Source of the DNA: Tribonema minus
Lineage: Eukaryota; Sar; Xanthophyceae; Tribonematales; Tribonemataceae
Length of the DNA: 64,000 nucleotides
Direction: 5' to 3'
NCBI GenBank assembly: GCA_017506865.1
Contig: JAFCMP010000076.1
Coordinates: 124,001-188,000 of the forward strand
This document shows positions 1-12,800 of the stretch, in pieces. The notes beneath the pieces were generated by a model. The model had not been told where the DNA came from and did no database searches. It saw nothing but the letters and a program-made list of their open reading frames with translations. Both the position numbers and the translations under genes were made by a program. Numbering within the stretch: position 1 is the first letter of the stretch; every line of letters starts with the position of its first letter.

Positions 1-391
1 GATACGGCTTTGGGCAGCAGCAGGGGATATTGGAACATGGGGATACGGATAGCATCAGGGCACACTGTAGATCGTTTGCTTGAACACGCAAGAAAGAGAA
101 CCTCGGCCAGGCACGTCAGCGGCGTGCTTAGGCAAGGAATCGAGGACCGGGCGCCTCTGGCCCAAATGTATACTAGAGGCATAACCGCGGTCCTCCGGCG
201 TTTTCGCTCAAGAGATGGAGACATCGGCTACGATAGGTGTGGCTCAGACTGGGTGCCGCTGTGTCTGCCCCCCATGAGTCTAGTACAAGCCTGCAACGCA
301 GGGCTCTAAGGGCCCGTCCGATTTTAGTTTTTTGCATTCTTATCCAACGCATCAAGCCCACCTTGGGGCTGCTATAAATACAAGATCATAA
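1..391 (+). repeat. Probable LINE 3' end inserted in PPR-SMR copy A
   Basis: This stretch is unrelated to the PPR-SMR unit and abuts exon 2 of copy A exactly where the intact exon (copy B) reads on. Its last ~30 bases (GGGCTGCTATAAATACAAG and following) resemble the 3' tail of the large LINE at 27.4-35.5 kb, which ends with a similar TATAAATACAAG block, and the host sequence resumes with GTAC as at the other LINE junctions. A frame open from base 1 to a stop near 307 (about 102 codons, Arg-rich) could be the C-terminus of the element's protein, but I recognise no domain and it does not match the end of the large LINE ORF. It is probably a different LINE subfamily. The 5' end lies outside the window. 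Confidence 0.5.
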
Positions 392-2178
392 GTACATTGC
401 TATCATTTGGTCCAACTGCCCCGCGCTGCCGATGGCATCCAGGAGCGCATTCCAGCTTTGAACATCCGCATGGTCGCCCTGAAAGGCCAGCACAAGACTG
501 TGTTAATTGATTGTGTAGCACAGTTCTGATGTTACGACAACTATTACACTCCTTGCGGGCAAAACACGCCGTCGGGTTGCACACCAAACTCAGTCTGCTG
601 CATCTTTCTTTCATGTTCGCATATCGCCTACTTCGCAGTATTATTCATTAAAATTTGGCACTTGAAAGTGTTAATTCAGTAAATCGAAGTTTTGATTGCT
701 GCTGCATGTCTGGCATCATCTGACATCTCTCACTCTGGATTGCATGCCAGGCACTGCACCAGCCACAACACTTGGGCGATTGACACAAGCTCGAACAACG
801 TCTCATCCATGGCAAGCTCACACAGAGTAGGGACCATACAATGCAGTGATCGAAGTGCAGGCAGCAGCAGCGACAGCTATAGACGCTGCACAGCTTTCCT
901 GCTGTGTGTGATGCTGTGATTGGCAGTGCAGGCAGCAGCAGAGACTGCACAGGTTTGCCTGTGGTGTCATTGAACCCGCACTCTGACTGCTTTGAGGTGC
1001 AGCATTGTGATTGTTAGGAATACTATCCAATGACTGCCAGGTGCAGACAATCCACCACAATTTTGCAGCAGTGCAGAAATTGCGACACATTGATTGTCAT
1101 GACAATGTCCAGAATGCAACCGGTGTGTGCAAGTGTTTTGGCATCCAGGCGATGCCATGCCAACAGCTGCTTACGACAGCAGAGCTAGGTGAGGGTGATG
1201 CTCACTAACAGGTTCAGCAAAGGGCATTTGTGCACTGGTGTGTCATGATCGATGCACAAGGTTATAATTCTTTGTGCTTACCTGGTCGCGCATCCGCTGA
1301 AAAATCTTGATGGCGTTGACCGCGTTGCCTTCCGCCGAACAAATCACCACTGCAGCAGTGAAATGCTGACACTCAGGCATATGCCCTGCGTCTTCCATGA
1401 GCTGCAGCCACTCCAGTGCCTGCTCGCTGCCGCCTCTGCTGTCTCCTGCATGCGTTGAATCCTTGTTGCGGACACATTGTTGGATAAGGGTGAGGTAGCT
1501 ACCGCCACTGATAGTGACGCCAAGCTTTCTCATCTTGTCGATCAGCTGTCGGGCTGTGTTGTGCTGCCCCGCTTTGGCGCATGCTCGCAGTGCAGCCCCG
1601 CATGCGATTTCAGTCCAGCACACCTTTGCCTTCTCCACCTCGTTCAGGAGCTTCAAGGCTCCAGATGGGTAATCTATGTGCGCAATGATGGCGCGCTCAT
1701 AGTCTTTGGCAGTCAAGACAATTAACCCCTGCAACCTCCTCAATGCAGTCATTGCCAGGTTGTGCTGATGACTGTACGCCATGATGTTGAGGGCCGCCCT
1801 CAGCTCTGCGCCAGTGGGTGCGGTGGCGTCCTTCAACGTTCGGGCAACGTCTCCCTAGCGTCCTTGGCTGCTCAAAGAGCGTATGCCATCAACGAGCGGG
1901 GAACGTGGAAGCGCTTTGCCTCCCGTCAAAGGCTCGTGCTTCAGTCTGCTTGGGGAGGCGGCATTTGCGATGCCGTTATGGCGATGTTGTCTACGCGCCT
2001 GGTGACTCAAACCAGTCTGCTGAAATTGGTGCTGGCCAGGTGGCTTACGTCCTTCACCTCCGCTAGAGAGTTGCCTCAGAAATGCCCATGCCGATTGCGG
2101 TTGGTATGCACCTCGATACGGTACACTGCTGCCAAGACATCTGGCAAAGCGAACAGGGGCTAGGAGCTGAGCGAGCAT
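392..2178 (-). pseudogene. PPR-SMR gene copy A, exon 1 and part of exon 2 (broken)
   Basis: Minus-strand gene start. Exon 1 is 1282-2178, beginning at the ATG of MLAQLLAP and ending at a CAG/GTAAGC donor. Intron 1 is 479-1281. Exon 2 starts at 478 and is cut at 392 by foreign DNA, so exons 3 and 4 are missing from the window. The product would begin with an Arg/Ser-rich presequence with a RQLSSGG stretch, typical of mitochondrial import, followed by degenerate 35-residue PPR helices (ARQLIDKMRKLGV; AIKIFQRMRDQ). PPR proteins bind organellar RNA. Exon 1 carries an in-frame TAG at about 1855-1857 where copy D has TGG (Trp), so the frame splits in two. The alignment with copies B and D makes the gene call firm; it is a pseudogene unless the stop is read through. 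Confidence 0.8.
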
Positions 2179-2843
2179 GTGTGCTGAGATCCGGACGCAC
2201 TGGCCACGGCAAAAGAGTGTGTCAACCAAGTTTTGGCACTTCAAACTTGAAGAAGGAGAGTCACGTTATATTTCGCTCGCTCGCTAGTGCTGGTACTGCA
2301 CCAGCAGCAGGTAGTCAAGAATGAGATGAAGCTGACGCCATCAAAAAAAAAATTCACCCAGCAAGCTCAATGTTTCCGATTTTGGTTCGCATGTTGCAGC
2401 CGCAGCAGTAGACAACAAGCTGACACGCTGTGGTTGTGTATTTGGGCTGTGAACGCACTCCGAACATGAATCGGCGAAGAGGAGCTGGCTGCCCTTCCAT
2501 CAATTGTTGGTAGCGTTGTGCTCGTCCAGGCCTTGTTGTCCTCCGATTCAGCGAATGCGTGCAGATGTTGGATCAGGCATTGCCGCGCTTTGAAGGCTCG
2601 TGCAGTTCGACGTACATCACGGCCGAGGTGCGTCCATGCGGGTGTTGACGCTGTACGCACGTGCGTGTAGTAGGCAAGGATGACAAAACGCAAACACTGA
2701 TTTGTTGGCGTACTGAACCCTTGTTTCGGTTATTCATACGTAGCGTTAGTGACAGTCTGAATACTTTCTGACTGCTGCCATTTGCGATGCCACTTTTCTG
2801 CGATATAGATCATGTAGAGCATGGGCAATGCAAGACTGAGCCC
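2161..2843. repeat. Near-identical block shared with unit D (39767-40445)
   Basis: This 683-bp block covers the first codons and upstream region of PPR copy A. By eye it matches 39767-40445 almost base for base: the differences I see are a 3-base indel, a poly-A length change and about one substitution. Sequence on both sides is clearly more diverged, and unit B is more diverged throughout. A 108-codon open frame on the minus strand (2367-2693) is kept in both copies, but it lies in non-coding context and I do not call it a gene. Confidence 0.8.
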
Positions 2844-3700
2844 TCCCCCCTTTTGTGAAGGGTCAATGCACCAATTGTATGAAGCTGGCTAAATCTTGCT
2901 AACATATCTATGCGCACGCCAGTTGCGGAAAACCCAACTCTCACAAAACTTTAAAATGCCAGTGGCAATGCAAGAGTGCGTAGACAACATGACATGATGG
3001 TAGAACTGAGACGGGCAACTGCAGAAACTGCACAAGCAGACAACTGGATCATTTGCGCTGCCATCAACCATATACGTGAAATGCCATTGTATTGTGAATA
3101 CGCGGAGTGCGAGTGCATGCCCTATGTAGCTGCCCTAGCAGCACACTCACTGACAGTCTGGTGATCACCACAGACTGGACGACACGGGCTGTGCAAACAT
3201 TGCCAGAGCCAGCCATCACGGGAGCACTACCATTGACAATGTTTTGGTGATGAGTCTGACTAGTACTACTATAGTATGTGTGACAAAACACAATATACGC
3301 ATGCATAGGCACAACGTGAGATTGTTGCTGGCGCGAATGAGGTGTGATCCGCGACTCGGAATGAGGTGTGATCAAAGTTGTGTGTGACACACCGTGTGCC
3401 TACAGCGAACACCACTTACAAACAACATCCCACCTACCAACACTTTACACGTGCCACTAGCTTCAAATGCCGATGTGACACACACACTATGCTCAGAGTG
3501 AAAGCGGTGCCAAGTCAGACTTGCAGCCCTATTCCTAAAACTACCACTTCCCTGGTGACCAAGCCCCCACTTCAGCTTATGAGCTCTAGTCACTGGTCAA
3601 CCCAAGTGACTCTCAGGACGCGATCGCCGCCAGTATATGGGGTGGGTACTACGTGTGCGCTGATGCGGCCTGCGTGCATGCAGTGCCGTGTCCGCTGAGC
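2844..3700. repeat. Upstream flank of segmental unit A
   Basis: Non-coding sequence homologous to about 18.4-19.25 kb in unit B and 40.45-41.33 kb in unit D, with many small indels. It contains a short direct repeat, GAATGAGGTGTGATC, at about 3347 and 3360. The homology to B and D fades at about 3690, just before the telomere-like array. I see no supported gene in it. Confidence 0.6.
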
Positions 3701-3710
3701 AATTGCCGCA

Positions 3711-3788
3711 TAACCCTAACCCTAACCCTAACCCTAATCCTGACCCTAATCCGAGTCCTAACCCTAGACTCTTACCCTGACCCTAACA
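3711..3788. repeat. Interstitial telomere-like CCCTAA array
   Basis: The array starts with about four perfect CCCTAA units (TTAGGG on the other strand) and then has degenerate units such as CCTGACCC and CCGAGTCC. It lies at the point where unit A stops matching units B and D. Open frames across it (LTLTLTL) are a by-product of the repeat. Confidence 0.85.
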
Positions 3789-3827
3789 CTTTTTCCTGGT
3801 TGATCAGACACAGCGCCTCTGCCTCTG

Positions 3828-4112
3828 ATGGCCTATGCGCAGGGGGCACCATTCAGTGTGGTCAGGCGTCGAGACGCAACACGAACTTCGATTCTGCGAC
3901 AGATGGTGTCAATTGTGGGGGGTGAAGGCCCACCTGCAGAGTATGCCCTCCATTCAGGACGAGTGGGGGGGTTCACTGCGATGATGATAGCAGACAGGTC
4001 TGATACTGAAATCATGAAAGCCGGGAGATGGAAGTCGGCAGTGTTCAGAACCTACATCAGGCTTTCGCCGGAGATGGAGAATGCCTCCTCCGCACTCGTG
4101 CCAGGTAGTTGA
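3828..4112 (+). pseudogene. Tyrosine recombinase C-terminal fragment (DIRS/Crypton-like)
   Basis: A 94-codon open frame ends with the hallmark C-terminal half of a tyrosine recombinase: an HSGR box (H-x-x-R) followed by GGFTAMMIA, then AGRWKS and the probable nucleophile Tyr in FRTYIR. Spacing and wording fit recombinases of DIRS or Crypton mobile elements and related eukaryotic integrases. The N-terminal half and the first catalytic Arg are absent, and the upstream frame runs straight into the telomere-like array, so this is a broken element tail. It is not found in units B, C or D, so it arrived separately. No terminal repeats were recognised. Confidence 0.65.
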
Positions 4113-4471
4113 CTATAGTGGTGGCAAGCCTCAGCGCGCTAGCCGCGCGCGCAGGGTGGCAGTGCGCAACAAGATGATTATATTTGATTGTGTGGTGACA
4201 CTGGGTGTGTCACCTGTTTCAACAAGCTGTTCTTCAAGCGCCGTGCCGAGACAGTTCTTGACAGTCACAAAAAATGAGGTTTGGTTGTCACTTCGGAGTG
4301 AGCGATAGCCTGATAACACACACACACTTGCGTGAGTGCTGCTGTGGGTGTCAGTGCGCTGTCTGTTCTGTTTGTCAGTGCTCACGTGCACAACACAGAT
4401 GTGCTTCATGTTGGCAGAGTACGCCAGCAAAACCTTCTCTAAGGACAAGTGGGATGTAGGGTTCTGTGCAT
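4113..4471. other. Unassigned spacer
   Basis: Sequence between the recombinase fragment and the gypsy-type pol. It contains a short GT/CA-rich run (ACACACACAC near 4317). I see no gene or recognised repeat here. Confidence 0.4.
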
Positions 4472-7300
4472 GCCCTGCCTTTCCGCCTTGACCTGAAGGA
4501 GGGCACTATGCCGTGCCACGACCCAGCTACAGGTACTCCCCTGCGATGACGGCACTCATCAAGGTTGAGATCGACAAGCTGCTTGCGGCCGGCATTATAA
4601 GGCCCTCTCTGTCCAACTGGGCATCCCCTGTAGTGGCAGTGCTCAAGCCGGACGGCACAGCACGCATCACTGTCAACTACAAGAAGCTCAACGCCCAGAC
4701 AATAGTGCCACAGATACCCATCCCCAACATTGAGGACTTGCTCAACAGTCTTGGTGGGTCCTCTGTCTTCAACACTATGGAAATCACAATTGCTTAAGCG
4801 GCTACTTCACCTCTGCCATCAGCCCTGACGTTATCCCCCTCACCGCTATGGTGACCTCGTTCGGCCTCTATGAGTGCCACTAGTTGTTGCGCTGCCCCCA
4901 GGGCGCTGCCGGTGCGCCTGGACATTTTACACGCCTCATGTAGACAGTGCTCGCGAGCCTGAGTCGCGTACAGCCCTACATTGATGACGTCATATTGTCC
5001 AGCACATCCATTGACCAGCACCTCAGCGACCTCAATGGTATCTTTGCCTGTTTTGAGCAGCACGGTATGAAGTTGGCCCCCGCCAAGCTCCACGTAGGCT
5101 GCAAGCACGTCAAGTTTTTGGGTCATATTGTCATCGTAGATGGCATCAGGCTTGATCCTACTAAAGTTCATGCCCTGCTAGAAATGCCTGAGCCCGGCAA
5201 TCTCTCGCAGCTGCACGCGTGGCTAGGCCTTGCCAACTACTACCGCCGCTTTTGTGCACGGCATGGCTCGCTAGTCACCCCCTCTCACCGCTCTAATGGC
5301 GAAAGGCGCGGAGTTCAACATCAGCAGCGAGCAGCGGCGCGCCATGCGCGCTGTCAACGAGGCATTGGCGCTGCACACCGTCATGTGCTACCCCGACTAC
5401 GCTGCTGCCGCCAGCGGCGCGCGCCCCTTCATCCTCGCCACTGACGCCTGCAAGGAGGGCTTCGGCGCTGTGCTGTCACAGGCTGACGCAGACGGCGTCA
5501 AGCAGCCCATCGCCTTCACCTCTCGCGCAACGCTGCCTAACGAGTGCAACTGGTCTACCACGGACTTGGAGGCCGGCGCCATCGTCAACGGCATCAAGAA
5601 CTTCCACCACATGCTATGGCCCGGGGGTACCCCTTTCACGCTCTACACCGACCACCGCACGCTACAATACATGAAGTCCATACGGCGTGAGCGCACCGCG
5701 CGCGGCGGGCGCTGGGCCGAGTTCCTCTCAGCCTTCGACATCAACGTGGTGTTCAAGCAGGGCAGCGCTCACGGCAACGCCGACGGTCCGAGCCGCAACC
5801 CACTACCCGCAACTGCTGCGGACGCCGCCGAGGCAACGCACGAGCGGCTCCTGCACGCGTACGGCGTGGAGGCCGTCGACGCCCACCGCCTTAAGGCACT
5901 CGCAACCGGCGAGTACTTGGAGGTATGCATGCTCATCGTTGACGCATTGCATGAGGCGGCGTGGCGGAGCTAGCTGCTATGTCGGAGACGGCGGGTGTGG
6001 CTCGGGGGGCGTGCGAGGCGTTCGCCCAGCATGAGGAGCTGGGGCGGCGCCCCCGGTGACTGGCAGCGTGAGCAGTGCGCGGATGAGCAACTCGGCTCAC
6101 TACACGCCTTCTTGGCGGACGGCGCGCTGCCTCACACGACGCGGCGCTTGCTACGCAGGTGAAGCAGTGGGCGCAGCACTGCAGCACTCTGCACGCCTGT
6201 GGAAGCAGTCAGCTTCTAGTGCGCAGCCCCCCTGACACCCCCAACGTCACGCAGATTTTTGTGCCCGGTTCCTTGCGCGCCCTTGTCCTAGATGCCTTTC
6301 ATGGTAGTGCATGGGCAGGCCATGAGGGCGTCGAGCGCACTTTAGAGCGACGCCGTGCTCGTGCTCATTGCTGGTGGCCTAGTTGGACGCGCACAGTCAG
6401 CTACCGGGTTATAGTCATTGCTGGCCTTGCTAGGCGTACAAGAACGAACACTGGCAAACTCTCGCGTCACCCCCTCGTTTGGCGCGAGAGACCCCCCTTC
6501 CCTTTTCACACCATTGCTATCGCCCATTTCGGCCCGTTGCCCCTGAGTAACAGCGGCCACGCCTACATCCTTGTAGTCATGGACTTGTATAGTGGCTGGG
6601 TGTGGTGCTATCCTATCACCCCAGATAACTTCAACTCTGTTGGCACGGCTCACATCTTAGTCAACCAGCACAGCACACTCCATGGCACACCTGCCAAACT
6701 CCTGAGCGATAGAGGCAGCATCTTCATGTCGGCCCTTGCACGCGCATTCTATCGGCAGGTGCGCGCAAGCTGAGCACTACCGCATATCACCCTGAGTGTA
6801 ACGGCAAGTGCAAACGCTTCATGCAGGAGCTGGCACAAATGTTGGCAATGACAGTCGATAGTGCAGCGGGGGATTGGCCAGATTGGTTGCCTCATATTGC
6901 TTTTGTGCACAACACAGCACACAACCGCGCAACCGGCGCGACACCATACCTACTTGCCACCAGTCTTGAGTCCCACTACGCCTTACATCTCCTTCTAGGC
7001 AGGTTGCAGAAACCCATAGCGCCCCCAGGCACGACCCCCTCCGTAGCTGAGCTTGTACAGGAGCTCACGCAGCGCCAGTGCGCCGCGCACGATGTTGCTG
7101 CGCAGCGCCACGCGCTGTCGCGTCCATGTGCTGCGGGACAACGAGGTGCTCGCGCGCGCTTTCGGCCTGCGTACACACTACGCGGCAGGCGAGCGCGTGT
7201 GGTACTACCATGCGCCGCGCACGCATACTGCCGCCGGCGACATCAACCTCAACCCTACTTCACCTACATTCGGCACGCCACTTTGGACGCTGTTCAGCAA
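4472..7300 (+). mobile_element. Degenerate Ty3/gypsy-type retrotransposon pol, copy 1
   Basis: Pol order is reverse transcriptase, RNase H, integrase, broken by stops and frameshifts. RT starts in 4513-4797 (EIDKLLAAGIIRPS, WASPVVAVLKPDGT, YKKLNAQTI). The motif-A position reads NTMEITI, with Glu for the usual Asp, and is followed by a TAA. The YIDD box is near 4980. RNase H has ILATDACKEGFGAVLSQ (about 5430) and YTDHRTL. Integrase (6159-6773) keeps the two zinc-site His residues (HGSAWAGH), MDLYSGW and LLSDRGSIF. The usual LGLANYYRRF and KGAEFNIS connection motifs are present. No gag, LTR or primer-binding site was found and the 3' end is lost. Copy 2 (19.35-21.86 kb) is over 90% alike at protein level where compared. 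It is dead, and only the family level is secure. Confidence 0.88.
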
Positions 7301-8270
7301 GAAGCTGCGCTACTGCTGCAGCAGAGATCGCGATAAAAAGCATGCTCCAGCACCGCGATTTTGAAATCATCTCAAGCGGATCATAATGATATATAATATC
7401 AGTTAAAACCATGAAAGTATCTACATTGCTGCCATCATCTCCCGTGGGTGAATGCGCCGAGATATCTGGTTTTGATGCATCATATATGTGATTCAGAAGT
7501 AGTTTCCCTGCATCATGGGTGCAAGCAAATGTGTAAGCAATTGGAGCCAACTTGAACAATTTCTCAAAGCTCACATTTATATGTCAACATATCGAGAAAG
7601 CTTGCGTGACAGTGTGAGATATCTGGAAGTTCTTGGACTTGTTGGAGGATATTGTCTTGCATGGCCGCATACTTGCACGATGTCAACATGTCCACAACAG
7701 AAATTGTTGTTTACAATTGGCCATCTGCTCAATACAGCCAACTTGAACACATTCATCTTGTGGCACATGCACATGTGCGGCAGCTGCACCATGGTGTGCT
7801 ACTGCAGTTGTCATTCAGTACTCTAGGGCGTGTATGCTTACTGATAGATAAAGGCCTCCACTGCCAGGGAGGCCGGGCACTGCACACCGCGTGTTCTTCA
7901 ACTGAAAATCCAGCGATTCGGATTTGTTGAACCTTGTCTGCTTGCACTGTGCCCCAAGCGCTTCCACACTCGTCGTTGAAAACTGCACTCATATGTTGTG
8001 CTCAGAAAAACGCGATGCAAGCTTGAATGCCATAAACACCCTGTGCCCAAATAAAAATGATTATGGTGCCTGTGCGCCTCCATGTACTCATGGACTATTA
8101 TTTGATCCTTGCTTGGGGCGCAAAAAGCCCAGGTGCACCATCGTGGATGTCACGCTTGCTATACGAACTTCTTCATGTGTCATTTGACGACTTGACAGTG
8201 TCTTAGTCAATGTGGACAATCACATTTAAACATTTAATTAAAGGACATGGATGCAATCGCAAAAAAAATG
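7301..8270. other. Unassigned spacer between gypsy copy 1 and unit B
   Basis: About 970 bp with no gene I can support; the short open frames have no recognisable domain. A stretch near 8096-8130 (GGGCGCAAAAAGCCCAG) resembles one at about 55134-55152 (GGGCGCGAAAAAGCCCAG), each preceded by a similar T-rich run. This may mark the end of a short repeat family, but I could not define its limits. Confidence 0.4.
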
Positions 8271-9856
8271 TTTATGTCATTTTTGTGTTCCAGAGTTATT
8301 TCACCATGCAGGTTCTCCCGTTGAATATTCTATGGCATCATCTTGTGCCCCTAATATTCCAGTCTTAACTTTTTGAGTTTACACCACGTGGTATCCTCAT
8401 TTGCGGTTGATGCATAGATGTTACTTTTGTGTGCTAAATGTGTTTTACCATGCATGCAGGTTCTCCTTCTGAACTAGTTAACTTAAGCGCTTCAACGTTG
8501 TCTTGTGTCCCTAGATACTCGTGCGCTGATACTGACATGACGGCCACAGCTGCCACTGTTATGCTTTGAGCGTTGAAAAAACGTGCAATTGACCCACGGC
8601 TAACAATGACTCATCGGATGGTATGCAATCCTCATCTCAACCTTTTCATGGTGATGCGATATCGCGCGATGTCGCATATGCATACATACACATGAAACAG
8701 AATCAAAAGATCGTAGAGCTCTAGGTGAAAAGGGATGGTTAGCCGTAAGTGCCTTCCACCAATGACCGTGGTCGCCGCTGCTGCAGCAATGCATAATATT
8801 ATGTAGCCAATCTACCCCCAAAACATGTTGCCAAACGAATGTCATCGTGAAGCAGGCTATGTTGGGCACGCTCTTGAAATGTGCCATACAACTTTCACTC
8901 GAGATCTTCTAGCTGATACGTCCTGGCACTCTTGGATGTACCATTCAAGTAGTAAAAGTACTCGCCAGGCAGGACAAATAGCTTGAACAAAAATATACTT
9001 CTATGTGGTGCCCTCAGAGTCATGCAAGAAAGCACGACATGTACCACACACAGCAACTTGGCAGTGTGCAATTGTGCGTGCGACATTATGACGGTGGCAG
9101 CTGCTAGGCTGGAACTGATGCAGCATTTGTTGCCAATAGTGCCAGCGCACACTACCACTACAGCATTGCGATGCGTGCTCAGTAAGCGGGGGGGCGCAGG
9201 GGCAGGAAACGTCGAAGTCGAACATCACCTCGAGGCATTACGCTTCATCAATTACTTTTTAAGGCATCGACGCCAAGGTCCCCGTGCACAGTGACATGAA
9301 ACCATGCGTAGGAGACATCCCCCTGGTGCAGTACTCGCACAGCAAAGCATCGTCTCACACACAATTGCTAGAGACACAAGAGTAACGACGGACATAGCTG
9401 CGCCCAGCTGGAGCATATTATACTACAGTGACGCATATGCATATGCAACTACGGGAACCACCGCATCGATCAATTGGCCCCCTCAGGCTTGCTCAGTCAC
9501 ATCTGCTGGAAGGCACCCCGCCTGGATTTGTGGGCGCGCACTGCAATGCCATGTTGAACACACGAATGCTGTGGTGGTGTGGCTGTATACCCTCTGTTTT
9601 GTTGAGAATTGTTGACGTTCACAGAGAGAGCTGCTGAATTTACTCAAACGACAGTCTCTCAACAATGATCATAATCATGTGGCCGAGACTCACAAAGTGT
9701 GCACGGAATACGCGAGAAAAGCACTTGTACATATTGTCGCGGCAGAATCTGTATTCATCAACAAAAGCGTTGTTGCCCATCAAAGTGCAATGCTGCAACG
9801 TGGTCACTCATGGTCAAGCGCCGGCTGAATTTAGTGAAAGCACAATGATGATGCCG
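8271..9856. repeat. Downstream flank of unit B (shared with C and D)
   Basis: Sequence downstream of the Smr exon. It is homologous in blocks to 22.33-23.59 kb (unit C) and 26.2-27.09 kb (unit D): for example the TATGTTGGGCACGCTC / ATGTGCCAT block and the TTGCTCAGTC / CATCTACTGG block. It is diverged by many indels and holds no supported gene. Confidence 0.6.
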
Positions 9857-12800
9857 TCATTGGCTAGATGGGACAACAATTCTGCCAGACTGCCCTGTGG
9901 GCAACTGGTAGTGGATTTTCTTAGACCTGAGGAGATCAGCGACATCGGCTCGCATGTGGCCACCTCCCTGGCCTGTGATGATGTACAGCGGCACTTTGCG
10001 CCTGCTAGCACCCTCAAGCTTTTGCCGCACCCGCAGCTCATGCCGAATGGCAGCGCAGGCTGTGGTTGGATTCAATCCATGCAGATCCATCTATCAATGG
10101 AGCATATGCAACAGAAAGTACAGACAGAACAGAAATGAGGGGAGCTGCTGTGGTGCTGGTGTTGGTGTTGGCGGTTCGGTGATTCTCAAACCATGTGTTT
10201 TGACAAACTCTATGTACATACACTGGACCATTCTCATCCTCAAACACCAGCTTTCAGTGAGCTGTGGCCCTGATACCTTCAACAACACACACCGGGACCT
10301 TATAGAGCCATCATTTGCTGGTGGCACAGGTGGCTGCTGATCATTGTACTAAATACATGTCTGGATGTACCTGATGCCAAAAACAGCATCTGATTCTAAC
10401 TTTATCTCTCACTGAGTGTTTATCTCTCACTCAGTGAGTTGGAGATGGCCTGTGTGCGACTCTGCAGGTATACATTGAATAGTATACGCTGGGGCATGCA
10501 TGTGACGTAACAATCATGTGCAGCATGCAAAGTGGTCCTCTGAGTCAGTCACTACATGATTAGTCTAAGTGTGACAGCAGCTGCAGGTAATGCTTTGTAT
10601 ACTATACAAAGCTGGCACGTACATCCGTGTCACGGGTACGAATATGAGCTTGGACACGCTTTAACTAGGAGCCCGTGGCCGCAGATACTTAAGTCGCACG
10701 CGCAACCTGCCGTGTGAGGCAGCAAGTGAAAACTGTATTAATCCCCACAGCTGTAGCATGATGAATTCGAGTCGTGAGACAAGTGAAAATCCCGCCTTAT
10801 TGCTTTGCACGCTGCGAGCTCCTTGCCAGTGGCAGCAAATGTCCCTCAAAGTGAAGCGGTCAGGCATTTTCTTCTGAGCCAGCAAGTTGCGCTGTCTGAG
10901 AAATCGAGCAATTGCAAGCAAGCACCTACGTTCTGTGACTTTCAAAAACGGCTTCACTTCAAGATCAAGCCTTAACAGCAGACGTTGCAGCAGTGCATAT
11001 CTAAGCATTGTACGCCTTGTGGTACACAATGTAGAGAGTCTACTAGGACGTTGCTGCCAAGAATCTGGCGAACCGCCTGAAAAAGTCAAATGTACCAGGC
11101 AAAATTATGTTCATCAGCAACATCTCGTTCTACAAGTATACCAGCACCAGTTGGCACAGAGCACATGTCAACCTCGCACGTGTCCACTCTCACCGGAATT
11201 CAAATTTCATGCGTACTTGTGAAAATATTCCCTGTGCTGAGCACACTCTGTTCAACAATGACGCCTCACGTTATCCCTAATAGTAAGCCATCAGGTACAT
11301 GCATCCACCTAAGGGCTTGACAAACAGCATTGATGACTTAATTCAGGCAGGCTTCTCACAATTGAAAGGCTTGCACACATGTGACGCATCAGATTCTGTC
11401 ATTTAGCTTCAACTTCAAGCTGGTGCTCACGCTTCGGCTGACAAGTGCCATAAAAAATCCTGCAGGCGAATTGAGGTCATGGTAAAGCGGCCGGAACACC
11501 CCGCCAACAACTTGAAGTGCCATACTCTTGCTCTACTTTACTAACGCCAGGTATTGCACTCACCACGGTTCCCTTAGGCTGCATGTTGCCTGAGGCATCT
11601 CTGATGTGTTTGGTGCACCATGGCCTGTATGGGTTGACAGCACCCGACAACAGAGCATCGTTGTACAGCCGATCTGCCCTTTTAATGTCACCGAGTGCGC
11701 CTGCAGCATGTATGATGCTCGTCCATATTTCCAGGTCTGGCTGTACCCCTGTAGCACGCATCCTGCTGATGACATCCTCTGCATCGTCCAGGCGCTGCAC
11801 CTCAATGTATGCCTTCATGACGCTGACCAGGCACAAGCAAGGGAGTACGCATCGTGTTGAGCATATGATGACCTGCTGACGATTCACAAGCACCTTCAAG
11901 TTGGTGCCAGTAAAGCGGACTGTCTGTTATGCCCTACTACTACTGCAAAAATGGCAACGATCTGCCCCAAGCTCGGCATCAGTGGTGCGTGGCCTACATC
12001 ATGACAAGTTGGCACCAAGTGGGACATCTGCAGATGCAGAGGTGTACATATACAGTACTACATTATGATCTTCGAGGTGCACATCAAGTCAACGTTCCAT
12101 AATGGCCATCATTGCACAGTGTCACATAAAAACAACATGACTCATGACGGCTGTGCTGCAATGGCAGGGCAACACATGCCATTGTCACAGTGTTTGAATC
12201 ATCGAATTCTGTAAGCCACAAGCTGCAAATTGACAGCGTTCTTGTGATTGCCTCAACCACAAACCACTTTTAAGTTATTAAGTTACTTGGCAGGTTTGCC
12301 CACATGCAGGTTAATAGCAGGATGCACACCTGAACTGCTTGACAACATGACTCATGCTGGTGCTGCAGCCAGCGTCAACCTCAATGTTTGTGTGGTCTCA
12401 TGCACTGCATACTCAGCTGGGCTCTTCGGCAACACCTTAAGTTTGACCAGAAGTCAGGTAGTAAAACACTAGTGTGATGTCACGCAATCGACGCAATGAT
12501 CAATCGGCATGATGATTGAGCACTGTGACAGCCTATTAGTAAGCTGGTGAACTTGAGCGTGAATGAATGAGGGCAGCCTGAAAAAATTCCTTCAAAGCAA
12601 AGTTTCACTGTAGTCCGCCTCGTGTGGTCCCACTCGAATATCACAAACTTTAAGGCTTGGTTGCGCAGTTGACATGCAAACGCTACATACCGCTTAAGGC
12701 TCTGAGTGCGTTATGTTTGTGCATTTGCATTGATGCTACAAGTGACTATGAGGTTTGCGTGTTGTCTGTAACAGTTGCCCGTGTCAAGTGTCGACAAGCT

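Noticed and set aside
2367-2693. A 108-codon minus-strand frame, also at 39969-40295
   Set aside because: Conservation is explained by the near-identical DNA block. It has no recognisable domain and unit B does not keep the frame.
3653-3925. Open frame with LTLTLTLIL repeats
   Set aside because: It is a translation of the telomere-like array, not a protein.
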